Under the pieces are notes generated by a model. That model was not told where the DNA came from. It saw only the letters and a list, made by a program, of their open reading frames with translations, and searched no databases. The translations under genes and the position numbers were made by a program. DNA of 64,000 bases from Alkalimarinus coralli. GTDB lineage: Bacteria; Pseudomonadota; Gammaproteobacteria; Pseudomonadales; Oleiphilaceae. Below, piece by piece: positions 25,098 through 34,041 of this stretch (its first letter is position 1; the number at the start of each line of letters is the position of its first letter). The stretch lies in the NCBI RefSeq assembly GCF_023650515.1, contig NZ_CP096016.1:2008001-2072000 (forward strand), given 5' to 3'.

Positions 25098-25423
25098 GAT
25101 AGACGCTTAATGAGCTGGCACACCAAATCAAAGTTAGTGTCCGAGAGGCCGTCAACAGTCATCCCATTTGGGAAATTAATTGTTAGACCTGACGCTTGCT
25201 GAAAACCGAAGCCTCCGGGGAGTACTTTAACAAATTCGCTACCTTGAGTGACTGACGGTGACGATTGAGAAGTACCTTCGAACTTCAGTTTCCAATAGAT
25301 GAAGCGGTGGTAAATGAGGTCATGTTTTTTACAAAATGTGGTTTGAGGCAGCCCGGATGCTTTCCAGGCGGTAACCTGCTGCATCCAGTAGGTGTTTAAT
25401 TGATCAAGTTGGCTGTTTTCCAT
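25094..25423 (-). CDS. IS66-family accessory protein TnpA
   Basis: A 109-residue helix-turn-helix protein from the ATG at 25423, which has a GGGAG ribosome site; an in-frame TTG at 25462 is a weaker start. MENSQLDQLNTYWMQQVTAW then KASGLPQTTFCKKHDLIYHR is the Orf1 pattern (WxxSGLxxxxFC). First gene of the IS66 operon. Confidence 0.92.
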   Translation of the reverse strand: MENSQLDQLNTYWMQQVTAWKASGLPQTTFCKKHDLIYHRFIYWKLKFEGTSQSSPSVTQGSEFVKVLPGGFGFQQASGLTINFPNGMTVDGLSDTNFDLVCQLIKRLS

Positions 25424-25625
25424 GTCTTTTCTCCCGCGTGTGTGGTTAGGAGAAATTTTCAAGTAGTCGCTGGAAGATTAAAAGGTGCTGATTTAACATC
25501 GCTTACTATGATCCAAATACGCAATAACTTACGTAAACCAGTACTGATTGCACAAGAAATCTTGTTGCAGACATCGCTATACAGGCCTGTAAGCAGGCCA
25601 GAAACCGATAGTTGAGAGGTTAAAT

Positions 25626-27392
25626 GTGAGCCACTATAACGCACCTTTAGACAATATTTACTTTCTACTTTTTGATACCTTAAAAGCAAACAGGCTAACT
25701 GAATGCGAAGGTTTTGAAGACGCAACGGAAGAACTACTCAAAGCAGTCATTGAAGAAGCAGCAAAGCTCGCGGAGCAGGTATTGCTGCCCGTTAATGCGC
25801 AAGGAGATCGAGAAGGCTGCACCTATAACCCCGAAAGCCACTCTGTAACAACACCGTCCGGGTTTAAAGACGCCTATAAACATTACATTCAGGGCGGCTG
25901 GAGTGGCCTGTCAGCATCACCAGAGTTTGGCGGACAAGGCCTCCCTCACCTTCTTAAAATGATTGTCGATGAAATGGTCTGCTCCACCAATCTTTCTTTT
26001 GGTATGTACCCAGGCCTTTCTCATGGCGCAATTGATTGCCTGACAAAACATGGCAACGACCATCTCCAAAAAGCGTACCTTCCAAAACTAATTACGGGTG
26101 AGTGGACTGGCACGATGTGCTTGACGGAACCTCAGTGCGGTACTGACTTAGGACTGATTAACACCAAAGCCACACCCGACAACGATGTTTATAAAATCAC
26201 AGGCACTAAAATCTGGATTACCGGCGGCGAAAACGATCTGGTAGATAATATTGTTCACCTTGTGCTTGCAAAGCTACCCGATGCACCCGAAGGAAGCCGT
26301 GGTATTTCACTATTTTTAGTGCCCAAAATACTCGAAAACGGGGAACGTAATACCGTTTTCTGCGGTGGCCTTGAACACAAAATGGGGATCAATGGCTCTG
26401 CTACATGTGTAATGAATTTTGAAGACGCCACTGGCTGGCTAATTGGTGAGCCTAACCAAGGCCTTAAGTGTATGTTTACTATGATGAATGCGGCACGAAT
26501 TATGGTAGGAATACAAGGGCTGGGGCTGGCAGAAACCGCTTATCAGGTATCGCGGGGGTTTGCCAAGGAGCGACTACAAAGCCGTTCACTCGATGGAGCA
26601 GCACAGCCCAATCAAAAGGCTGACCCCATTATTGTGCACCCTGACGTTCGTCGCATGTTGTTAAGACAAAAGGCGATTATTGAAGGCTCCAGAGCTATAG
26701 CCTATTGGACGGGACTTCACCTTGATTATAGCCATAGTCACCCGGAGTCGTCTCAGAGAGAACGTTCTGATGATATCGTCCAGCTTATGACCCCCATTGT
26801 GAAATCGTTTTTAACTGATGAAGGTTTTGCAAGCTGTGACCAAGCATTGCAGTCAATGGGAGGGGCTGGTTTTACCCAGGACTGGCCTGTCGAGCAGTTA
26901 TTAAGGGATGGCAGAATCTCGCGTATCTATGAAGGCACAAACGGGATTCAAGCACTGGATTTAGTGGGTCGAAAGCTAACCATGCACAACGGACGCCTCG
27001 CACAGGTCTACCTTTCGGAGATGAAAAGTCTGCTCGAAGGCATTGCAAATAAGCAGCATCTTGCAACCGCTAATCGTTTTATCGAGGTACTTCAGGAGAC
27101 ATTGGGCGGCCTGGTAATACGATCTGCTAAGGATCCGATAGAAGCGGCTGCAATAGCGACTCCGTTGTTAAGGATGTTCGCCTTAACCACGCTGGCAGTG
27201 CTGTGGGCCAAAATGGCCAACCAAACTGAAAGTTCATCAACCACCAGCCGCTTTAGAGAAACGTTCTTATCCGGCAAGCGCAAGACAGCCGACCATTTCT
27301 ATCGGTTGTTCTACCCTGAAATGATTGCGCTCGCGGAAGATGTTAAAGCTGGCAAGGAGTCGTTAATGACATTTTCGCAAGAAGAGTTTTAG
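25626..27392 (+). CDS. Acyl-CoA dehydrogenase
   Basis: A 588-residue flavoenzyme that oxidises acyl-CoA to enoyl-CoA. It starts with GTG, with GAGAGG before it. The N-terminal extension (MSHYNAPLDNIYFLLFDTLK) and the length are those of the large acyl-CoA dehydrogenases grouped with DmdC-type enzymes. GTMCLTEPQCGTDLGLI is the FAD/substrate signature and RISRIYEGTNGIQALDLVGR holds the usual glutamate. The C-terminal AcdB-like region runs from about 470. Chain-length preference, or a role in methylmercaptopropionate use, cannot be read from the sequence. No partner genes are adjacent. Confidence 0.9.
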   Translation: MSHYNAPLDNIYFLLFDTLKANRLTECEGFEDATEELLKAVIEEAAKLAEQVLLPVNAQGDREGCTYNPESHSVTTPSGFKDAYKHYIQGGWSGLSASPEFGGQGLPHLLKMIVDEMVCSTNLSFGMYPGLSHGAIDCLTKHGNDHLQKAYLPKLITGEWTGTMCLTEPQCGTDLGLINTKATPDNDVYKITGTKIWITGGENDLVDNIVHLVLAKLPDAPEGSRGISLFLVPKILENGERNTVFCGGLEHKMGINGSATCVMNFEDATGWLIGEPNQGLKCMFTMMNAARIMVGIQGLGLAETAYQVSRGFAKERLQSRSLDGAAQPNQKADPIIVHPDVRRMLLRQKAIIEGSRAIAYWTGLHLDYSHSHPESSQRERSDDIVQLMTPIVKSFLTDEGFASCDQALQSMGGAGFTQDWPVEQLLRDGRISRIYEGTNGIQALDLVGRKLTMHNGRLAQVYLSEMKSLLEGIANKQHLATANRFIEVLQETLGGLVIRSAKDPIEAAAIATPLLRMFALTTLAVLWAKMANQTESSSTTSRFRETFLSGKRKTADHFYRLFYPEMIALAEDVKAGKESLMTFSQEEF

Positions 27393-27806
27393 AGCTATTT
27401 GGTAAAACTTGACCTTCACGTAGAGAGTGAATTATTTGCTCTCTACTCATCCTTACACCCAAACCGACGTATGAATATATTATCGTCGTCTCGTGTTAGT
27501 ACTGAGCGCGAGTTATAACAAAACGGTTTTGATCTTCTCGATACTAGAGTTAACAATCTGCCTGACTTCTGCTCGCGGCAAGGAGTTCATGATTCAAAAA
27601 GTTTAACTCATCGTCCATGGTCGCCCGTCACAACGGTTATAGTGGGTACAGCTTGGCAGACACCCGCGACAAGGCAACCCACGTCCCCTTTTGAAGCTGG
27701 CACTGTCGTCGCTTGGGCGCTTTAGCTTCGCAGCCATTTCTTTCTTACTTGTATGTAACGACAAAATAGAACCCTCATTGATTTAGGATCGTCGAGTGAT
27801 GATTAA
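27393..27806. other. Intergenic region with one hairpin
   Basis: The only clear structure is GTAGAGAG-N11-CTCTCTAC at 27420-27446, just past the dehydrogenase stop. It has no T run but is a plausible transcription end. The remaining 360 bases show no gene or recognised site. Confidence 0.45.
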
Positions 27807-28523
27807 TTACTGGGCATATCGATAGTTAATCACTGCAACATAGTTCTCATCTTTCACCTTGCCATTTTCGCTCTTGGCGATATTGGTTAGGCCCTCAAAG
27901 CGCAGCAGCTGTTTATTCTTCAGGTCGTACGTTAACTCTATGGGGTCGACCAGCAGTCGGAAGAAAAAGTTACTCGGCGTAATGCGATATACAACGGTAT
28001 CTTTGGTGCGCGCTTTCTCAATAACGTCCAAATTAACCAGCTGTGCGCGGCTGATAGCCAAAAATGCAAATGATAAGTCTTTGCTCTCTAACAGCCTTTG
28101 CCAGTTTTCATATATAAGCCGATCAAAGCCTGCGTCTACCACGACGGGTTTTGAAACATCTACCGCTACCTTTCTCGTTGTTTCGCTGGCCCCGTTTTCA
28201 GAGTTTAAATAGATACTCTGATCACCTCGAACTACACTGACTCTGCTGTCCATTCTAAAATCAATAAAGGTAAATGATGGCGCTATCGAACTGCCTGAGT
28301 AATCCACCTGCTTTTCGGCGAACAGTGCGCCGTTGGGAGTCTGGTACTTAACAGTGCTCGAAAGGTACCGCCCTTCTTGATTCAGCAGCACTCGGTGCTT
28401 TTCTATATAAATAAGCTGTCTGGTTTCCGGGTCATAGGCATTACCCTGAAATTCCAGGATATTGTTACCTTGCACTGCGCTGGCTAACGTAAACAGCAGC
28501 AGGCCAAACACTTTATTTAGCAT
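27807..28523 (-). CDS. Periplasmic protein of unknown function, last gene of the photo-oxidative operon
   Basis: A 238-residue protein from the ATG at 28523, which has a GGAGG ribosome site; a longer frame to 28601 exists but overlaps DUF2878 further. The signal peptide is MLNKVFGLLLFTLASAVQGN. The mature part is mostly beta-type, with LIYIEKHRVLLNQEGRYLSS and VDAGFDRLIYENWQRLLESK. I do not recognise a named family. It overlaps the end of the DUF2878 gene and closes the operon; homologues in the same place are often seen in related clusters. A role in lipid or envelope change under light stress is a guess from context. Confidence 0.75.
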   Translation of the reverse strand: MLNKVFGLLLFTLASAVQGNNILEFQGNAYDPETRQLIYIEKHRVLLNQEGRYLSSTVKYQTPNGALFAEKQVDYSGSSIAPSFTFIDFRMDSRVSVVRGDQSIYLNSENGASETTRKVAVDVSKPVVVDAGFDRLIYENWQRLLESKDLSFAFLAISRAQLVNLDVIEKARTKDTVVYRITPSNFFFRLLVDPIELTYDLKNKQLLRFEGLTNIAKSENGKVKDENYVAVINYRYAQ

Positions 28524-29056
28524 TGGAACCTCCTTGCCATTCGGTTGTAGAACAGACTCGGAGAGGTCAGAAAAAGGGTTAATAGCGCAATCACAACCCA
28601 CTCAATTGAGATAAAAACAAGTGACGCGTTAGAGAAACTGATCACGCCATTGCTTCTACCCGCGAGATACGATAAAGGGCCTGCCACTGCACAACCCAAC
28701 ACAAACCATCCAGCCCTATTTACAAGCCATTTGAGCGAGTGATTGAGCGTTAATGCAAAAGCAACCCATAAAATGCACAGCCACAGGGGAATGCTTCGTG
28801 GAGTGAGCAATAGTTCGTCACCAAAGGTATAGATGCTGCTCGCTTTGAGCAAGGTATCAATCGTTATCCCTGAAAAACTTACGACTGCACACAGTTTTAA
28901 CTCTTTCCATTTATGGCTGCTGGTTTGATAGGTATGCCCAATCATTACCAGCAGCAGGACAAGCGCCCAATACCACTGACTGAATATGGCCAGAAACCAG
29001 CAACACTGAAATAGCAGCGCATTAAAAAAGAGATGGCAGTCAAAACGTGCTTTCAT
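28517..29056 (-). CDS. DUF2878 membrane protein
   Basis: A 179-residue inner-membrane protein with about six helices, beginning MKARFDCHLFFNALLFQCCW. An in-frame ATG six codons earlier (29074) is also possible; the chosen start follows GGGGTAGG. FSGITIDTLLKASSIYTFGD and RSIPLWLCILWVAFALTLNH are the DUF2878 hallmarks. Function unknown; the family recurs in ChrR-linked photolyase/Cfa clusters, as here. Confidence 0.8.
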   Translation of the reverse strand: MKARFDCHLFFNALLFQCCWFLAIFSQWYWALVLLLVMIGHTYQTSSHKWKELKLCAVVSFSGITIDTLLKASSIYTFGDELLLTPRSIPLWLCILWVAFALTLNHSLKWLVNRAGWFVLGCAVAGPLSYLAGRSNGVISFSNASLVFISIEWVVIALLTLFLTSPSLFYNRMARRFQC

Positions 29057-29088
29057 GCGGCCTACCCCGCTCATATGCTGAACAACGA

Positions 29089-30351
29089 CTATATGATCTT
29101 TTCTTTACGAAACTGGGGTTTTGCAAACACCAGATGAGAGACACCAATCGTCCTTTCCTTGAACCCTCCTTCACAGTAGGACAGGTAAAAAAACCACATG
29201 CGAATAAAGTCTTCGCTATATCCTTGTGCGTATGCTTTCTCAAGATGCCTGGTTAACTCCAGGCTCCAGGCATGCAAGGTTTTTGCATAGTGCTCTGCAA
29301 AATCATCAAGGTGAATTAACCTCATGTCTGATGCGTTCATTGAAGCTGTATTGAGTGCATTGATTGAAGGGATACAGCTGCCGGGAAAGATATATTTCTG
29401 GATAAAGTCGACATCTTTCTTTGCCTTTTCGTAGCGCTGATCTTCAATCGTAATCGCTTGAATAAGCATCGTGCCTTCGGGTTTTAACAGGCCGGAGCAT
29501 TTCTCAAAGAATGTTTCGTAATACTGCCAACCAACCGCCTCAATCATCTCAATCGATACCAGCTTATCATATTGCCCTTCGAGATTACGGTAGTCTTCCG
29601 TTAGCAACGTTATCTTATCTTGCAACCCTTCTTTCTCGACTCGTTCTTTGGCCAAGAGATACTGCTGTTGCGATATGGTTGTTGACGTGACATTGCATCC
29701 AAAATGCTTGGCAGCATATATCGCAAAGCCTCCCCAACCAGTCCCTATTTCTACAACATGATCGTCTGGAGTGAGCTGCAGTTTCTCACAAATCCTGCGG
29801 AGCTTATGCTCAGAGGCTTCTTGCATGGTAGCCCCTTCATAAGGAAAAATGCCGGATGAGTACATCATGGTAGGGTCTAGAAATAACTTGAAAAACTCAT
29901 TACCTAGATCATAGTGAGAGGCAATATTCCTTCTTGAGCCTTTTTCTGTATTCTGATTAAGTCGATGAAACCACTTCAACATGGGCTTAGATAGTGCGGC
30001 CAGTCCCCCTTCCAGCTGGTCGAGCACATCCATATTTTTTGCCATTACGCGTATCAGCATGGTCAAATCTGGCGTCGTCCAATCCCCGGTCATATAGGCT
30101 TCGGCTGCGCCTATACTTCCTCCAGTTAGAATATCAGCATAACAACTGAGATCACGAATATGCATCTCACTGTATAGATCGGTGCCAGGCTGCCTGGCTT
30201 CGCCAAATGAGTGCTGAACACCTTCTTCTACAATAACAATGGTGCCTGTATGCAGCTCAGACAAGCGGCTCCAGACCAATTTTTTCGCAATGTTCGCCAA
30301 ACTAAATCGGCTGATTTTATTGTTTCCGATTACCGCAACTGAACTATTCAT
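29089..30351 (-). CDS. cfa: Cyclopropane-fatty-acyl-phospholipid synthase family methyltransferase
   Basis: A 420-residue SAM-dependent enzyme that acts on unsaturated chains of membrane phospholipids. The start at 30351 (MNSSVAVIGNNKI) has a G-rich ribosome site; twelve upstream codons are open but lack one. Motifs: YDLGNEFFKLFLDPTMMYSS, the SAM loop VVEIGTGWGGFAIYAAK, VSIEMIEAVGWQYYETFF, and the late YLSYCEGGF with the family cysteine. In ChrR/sigma-E clusters such homologues are induced by singlet oxygen, and some make methylated or furan precursors rather than cyclopropanes; which applies here is open. Confidence 0.9.
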   Translation of the reverse strand: MNSSVAVIGNNKISRFSLANIAKKLVWSRLSELHTGTIVIVEEGVQHSFGEARQPGTDLYSEMHIRDLSCYADILTGGSIGAAEAYMTGDWTTPDLTMLIRVMAKNMDVLDQLEGGLAALSKPMLKWFHRLNQNTEKGSRRNIASHYDLGNEFFKLFLDPTMMYSSGIFPYEGATMQEASEHKLRRICEKLQLTPDDHVVEIGTGWGGFAIYAAKHFGCNVTSTTISQQQYLLAKERVEKEGLQDKITLLTEDYRNLEGQYDKLVSIEMIEAVGWQYYETFFEKCSGLLKPEGTMLIQAITIEDQRYEKAKKDVDFIQKYIFPGSCIPSINALNTASMNASDMRLIHLDDFAEHYAKTLHAWSLELTRHLEKAYAQGYSEDFIRMWFFYLSYCEGGFKERTIGVSHLVFAKPQFRKEKII

Positions 30352-30418
30352 ACCAAAACCCCTACCCTTAATTTGCATAACGTTCAATGTCGCTTAACGC
30401 TTCGTTAGTGAACAGGTT

Positions 30419-31264
30419 CTACTCTCTGTGCTTGGGATGGTCATAAAACGGATTCCGTTTTAGCCAGAGCCTAAATGCCTGCCAGTAAATACCTATAATT
30501 ACTTTTACGGTAATAAACGGATATTGGATCAGTATTTTTGCAAACGCCTGTTCAAACGACTTGCGTTCTAACGTCAAGGTCGCATCGAAGTGTTTATCAA
30601 CATCACCATCACACCCTGCGCTAGCCTGGCTCATCCTATTTTCCATGTGCACAAGTAATGAGTTATCCGGGGAGTCAAATACCCATCTATAGTCCATGTT
30701 CATGGGGTTGAAAGGAGAAACATGAAACCGTTTTTCAAACTTTAAGATATGTTTATCCGCCCCACCCTTTTGGTATTTCATTTCACCTAGTGACTGATTA
30801 ATCGGCAATACATAATCGTGCCGCTCACCCCATGGGGTATTGGTAATCTCAGCAACTATAGTCTTCAACTGCTGCTGGGCATCGAAGCAGTAATAAAACA
30901 CAACGGGGTTAAACACCAGGTTGACGTAGCGTACATGCATCAGTGCTCTAACATGTAAAATCTCTGGCGCTGACTCTGCATTTTGTTTGTACCAGTCAAC
31001 AACCCGATTAATAATCGATTGCTTTAAGTCGGGCTCTTTCGGTGCGAAGTAATCTTTACGTCTAAAACTAACGAGGTTGAAACGTTCCAACGAACAGAAC
31101 CACTTTGTCTTAAACAGTATTGGTAGCTCATCAAGATCCAGGTAGAGCATAAACAACGGGTAATGAAACTTATGCGGATGTGGAGTAAACCGCCGGTGCC
31201 TTACCGTTCCGGTATATACAGCACTTTGCACGAACTTGCTCCCCTTATTCTTATCCTTAGTCAT
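30419..31264 (-). CDS. DUF1365 protein
   Basis: A 281-residue protein with the DUF1365 pattern: YTGTVRHRRFTPHPHKFHYP, LVSFRRKDYFAP, VRYVNLVFNPVVFYYCFDA and KRFHVSPFNPMNMDYRW. It lies between the FAD oxidoreductase and the cfa homologue and overlaps the former by four bases. The three are very often adjacent in bacteria, suggesting work on the same lipid; the biochemical role is not established. Confidence 0.9.
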   Translation of the reverse strand: MTKDKNKGSKFVQSAVYTGTVRHRRFTPHPHKFHYPLFMLYLDLDELPILFKTKWFCSLERFNLVSFRRKDYFAPKEPDLKQSIINRVVDWYKQNAESAPEILHVRALMHVRYVNLVFNPVVFYYCFDAQQQLKTIVAEITNTPWGERHDYVLPINQSLGEMKYQKGGADKHILKFEKRFHVSPFNPMNMDYRWVFDSPDNSLLVHMENRMSQASAGCDGDVDKHFDATLTLERKSFEQAFAKILIQYPFITVKVIIGIYWQAFRLWLKRNPFYDHPKHRE

Positions 31265-32526
31265 AGTGATAAACCAAACGCTTCTGCAACCCGCAAGCCA
31301 CTATTCACGCCATCTTCATGAAAGCCGTTAAACCAATAGGCACCACAATAATGGGTTCGGTTATGCCCGCTAATCTCTGAATGCCTTTGCTGGGCCTTGA
31401 TACCATCCAGCGAAAACACAGGGTGACTATACTGATAACGATCTATCACTTTTGACGGATCAATTTCTTGCGAGCGATTCAATGTAACCATGATCGTCTC
31501 GGGCGCATCATCAAAGTTTTGTAATATATTCATGTTATACGTCACCATTGCACAGTCGTTTGCACGCTGGGGAATATGATAGTTCCACGCCGCCCATGCC
31601 GCTTTTTTCTTTGGCATCAGACGTTGGTCGGTATGCAAAACAACCTGATTCATTTGATAAGGCAGCGCCCCTAATATTTCGCTTTCCAGAGCGGTTGGCT
31701 GATCCAGCATTCTCAACGCCTGATCGCTATGGCAACCGAATACTACTTGGTCAAAGGCGTATTGCTCACCCACATCTGTTGTTAGTACAACGCCATGGTC
31801 ATTTCTAACCACCGAAACAATGGGTGTATTGAGTTTTATGTTCTCTTTATAGGGTCGGGTAATCGGTTCAATATAGGACCGTGATCCACCACTTAGTACT
31901 CGCCATTGGGGTCGCTCATCAACACTGAGCATGCCATGATTATTAAAGAATCGTAGAAAAAATTTGAGCGGAAACTCCATCATCACATCAACAGAAGCAG
32001 ACCATATAGCAGCGCCCATCGGAACAATATAATAGTTAACAAACGCGTCTGAGTAGCCATGTTGCGTTACGAACTCGCCAAGCGTCTGGTTATCACTCAC
32101 TTCATCATTCTTGAGTGCATTTACCGTTTGCTTGTTAAACTTAATAATATCGTAGATCATTCTTAAAAATGACGGTTTCAAAATATTAAGCCGCTGTGCA
32201 AACAAGGTATTCAAACGAGTTCCATTGTACTCCAGCCCTGTATTCTCACATCGAACACTAAAGCTCATATCGGATGCTTCGCTTTGCACACCAAGCTGTT
32301 GCATCAATTCAATAAAGTTTGGATAGGTCCAGTCGTTAAACACGATAAACCCGGTATTAACAGGGTAAGTCTTGCCAGCCAAAGTGACGTCACGGGTATG
32401 TGTGTGCCCACCGAGGTAATCATTCGCTTCAAATAAGGTTACATCATGCTCTTTGCTCAACAGGTAACCCGCGGTTAACCCCGCTATACCTGAACCAATA
32501 ATGGCAATTTTTTGCTTCTGACTCAT
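31261..32526 (-). CDS. FAD-dependent oxidoreductase (amine-oxidase fold)
   Basis: A 421-residue flavoprotein. The N-terminal dinucleotide motif IAIIGSGIAGLTAGYLLSKE is followed by an acidic FAD-ribose site (VTLFEANDYLGGHTHT). The C-terminus HYCGAYWFNGFHEDGVNSGL closes the FAD fold. It belongs to the amine-oxidase/desaturase-like group that accompanies cfa and DUF1365 genes. It probably oxidises a lipid-bound substrate; this is inferred from the neighbours. The stop overlaps the DUF1365 start. Confidence 0.88.
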   Translation of the reverse strand: MSQKQKIAIIGSGIAGLTAGYLLSKEHDVTLFEANDYLGGHTHTRDVTLAGKTYPVNTGFIVFNDWTYPNFIELMQQLGVQSEASDMSFSVRCENTGLEYNGTRLNTLFAQRLNILKPSFLRMIYDIIKFNKQTVNALKNDEVSDNQTLGEFVTQHGYSDAFVNYYIVPMGAAIWSASVDVMMEFPLKFFLRFFNNHGMLSVDERPQWRVLSGGSRSYIEPITRPYKENIKLNTPIVSVVRNDHGVVLTTDVGEQYAFDQVVFGCHSDQALRMLDQPTALESEILGALPYQMNQVVLHTDQRLMPKKKAAWAAWNYHIPQRANDCAMVTYNMNILQNFDDAPETIMVTLNRSQEIDPSKVIDRYQYSHPVFSLDGIKAQQRHSEISGHNRTHYCGAYWFNGFHEDGVNSGLRVAEAFGLSL

Positions 32527-32573
32527 AGTTATCCTTTCGACCTTGTCATTGTTGTCATCTACGCATTCTTATT

Positions 32574-33395
32574 TCACGCATCATGTGTGTGCACTGTGTC
32601 GGTATTTCCCGTGTCAGTATGGCGAGAAGCCTTACCCACCAATTTGAATCGAATTCTATCTGGCAATAGAGAGATCATTTTTAAGATGCGTGTAAAGCGG
32701 GATGGGAAGTGAACATCAAAACGGCGGCTGCTTAGACCGTTAACAATTCTTTCTGCCGCTTCATCAGCATCGATCATAAACGGCATATCAAAATCATTTT
32801 TGTCTGTTAGCGGGGTTTTGACAAAACCAGGACTGATCACCCTGATATCGATTCCTTCATGCTGCAGGTCGAGCTTCAATGATTCTGCAAAATACCTTAA
32901 TGCCGCTTTTGATGCGCCGTAGGCACCCGCCCTCGGTAGCGGCTGGTACGTGACACTGCTAGACATAATTGCCAGCTGGGGCTGACCACCCGGTTTGTTT
33001 CTCAAGAACGCTCTTAGCAGCGGCAACGATGCATTAATAATATTCAGCGCGCCCCAGAAGTTGGTATCCATTACACGTCGCATCGCGCCCATATCAACCT
33101 TATCTGAATTGATATATTCGCAGGTGCCGGCGTTCACAATTACTTGATCAATATGGCCGACTTGGTTAGTTATCTCATCTGCGGCATGTTGTACCGAACG
33201 CTGATCTGTAATATCCAAAGGCAGTGCAACCACCTCGCCTTTAGCTGACTGTGCCAACGACTCTAACGCTGCACTATTTCTTGCACTGATGAACACCGTA
33301 ACGCCTGGGGCGTCGATCTTACGAAATAACGCCTCGCCAATCCCTGAAGATGCTCCTACTATCCATATTGCTTTTGAATCCTGCTTGCGGCTCAT
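32574..33395 (-). CDS. Short-chain dehydrogenase/reductase
   Basis: A 273-residue SDR. NAD(P) motif IWIVGASSGIGEALFRKI, then VIVNAGTCEY (NAG), a catalytic Ser in LAIMSSSVTYQPLPRAG and the YxxxK pair in AYGASKAALRYFAESL. The C-terminus is Thr- and His-rich (ASRHTDTGNTDTVHTHDA). Part of the photo-oxidative operon; substrate unknown. Confidence 0.9.
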   Translation of the reverse strand: MSRKQDSKAIWIVGASSGIGEALFRKIDAPGVTVFISARNSAALESLAQSAKGEVVALPLDITDQRSVQHAADEITNQVGHIDQVIVNAGTCEYINSDKVDMGAMRRVMDTNFWGALNIINASLPLLRAFLRNKPGGQPQLAIMSSSVTYQPLPRAGAYGASKAALRYFAESLKLDLQHEGIDIRVISPGFVKTPLTDKNDFDMPFMIDADEAAERIVNGLSSRRFDVHFPSRFTRILKMISLLPDRIRFKLVGKASRHTDTGNTDTVHTHDA

Positions 33396-33415
33396 TTGAC
33401 TAACCTCTACTGATT

Positions 33416-33459
33416 AATCTTCTACTGGCTGTTTTCTACTGACTGTTTTCTACTGGCTT
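33416..33459. repeat. Short tandem repeat between NTF2-like and SDR genes
   Basis: Three near-copies of a 15-bp unit containing TTCTACTGRCTG follow one another between the two genes. It is non-coding and of unknown role; it may reflect slippage. Confidence 0.45.
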
Positions 33460-33504
33460 CTGTTCAGCTCCAGACGGCTTTGGCCCTAAACAGCTTCGTG
33501 TGCG

Positions 33505-34038
33505 CTAATCCGCCATGTATTTCTTGAGCTGTTTGATAGCGGTACCTAAAACAGGGACATGTTCGTACAGTAAGCGACCGCCGTCGAAGTAATCTTTATG
33601 TGAGTAAACTTTCTCGCTAAACCTAAGTTCAGTCGCGCCCTCAACGCTGATTTTTTTGCCGCGATTGAGCCTCCGATGAGAGTAGTGCATTGTCCATGTA
33701 ATCATTGCACTGCCATCTGCAACCCACTGATCGTGAAATACAAACTCACTGCTCTTTAAGTTTTGATACAACGCGCTAAAGTATGTTTTCAATTCGCTCA
33801 CACCTTCTATGCGATGAAAGCTGTCCTGAAAAATCACATCAGAGCGATAAACATCATCAACAATATTGCTTTGACAGTTGCTTGCATTAAGTTGCAGGAA
33901 TAGCGACTTAAAATTCTCAACTATTTCCAAATTTGCCTTAGCAGGTGCACCCATCAACTGATCGCTAGTAGCTCGTTTACCCGAACGCTTTTTGGGGCTC
34001 GCATTAGACGAGTTTTTCACTTTTGGTGAACTCGGCAT
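33505..34038 (-). CDS. NTF2-like/SnoaL-fold protein
   Basis: A 177-residue protein. A basic, Ser/Lys-rich leader (about 35 residues) is followed by an NTF2-like domain: ANLEIVENFKSLFLQLNASN, VFHDQWVADGSAMITWTMHY and EGATELRFSEKVYSHKDYF. Homologues occur regularly in ChrR-linked clusters. It may bind a lipid or aldehyde; no catalytic residues can be assigned. The gene starts three bases after the desaturase stop. Confidence 0.8.
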   Translation of the reverse strand: MPSSPKVKNSSNASPKKRSGKRATSDQLMGAPAKANLEIVENFKSLFLQLNASNCQSNIVDDVYRSDVIFQDSFHRIEGVSELKTYFSALYQNLKSSEFVFHDQWVADGSAMITWTMHYSHRRLNRGKKISVEGATELRFSEKVYSHKDYFDGGRLLYEHVPVLGTAIKQLKKYMAD

Positions 34039-34041
34039 GAA

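Larger units (their letters stand above)
23011..25506 (-). mobile_element. IS66-family insertion sequence, complete
   Basis: The element is 2496 bp. Its ends match as inverted repeats: GTAAGCGCCAATAAATCCGC at the left; the right complement starts GTAAGCG and shares TAAATC. A perfect 8-bp target duplication TATGATCC flanks it (23003-23010 and 25507-25514), which is the IS66 rule. It carries tnpA, tnpB and tnpC without visible breaks. The intact duplication suggests a fairly recent insertion into intergenic DNA before the acyl-CoA dehydrogenase gene. Confidence 0.93.

Noticed and set aside
15295-25620. Genomic island integrated at tRNA-Ser
   Set aside because: Accessory DNA follows the tRNA, but there is no tyrosine integrase and I saw no repeat of the tRNA 3' end at the far side.
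27629-27706. 25-codon ORF in the gap after the acyl-CoA dehydrogenase
   Set aside because: Too short, no ribosome site and no recognisable product.
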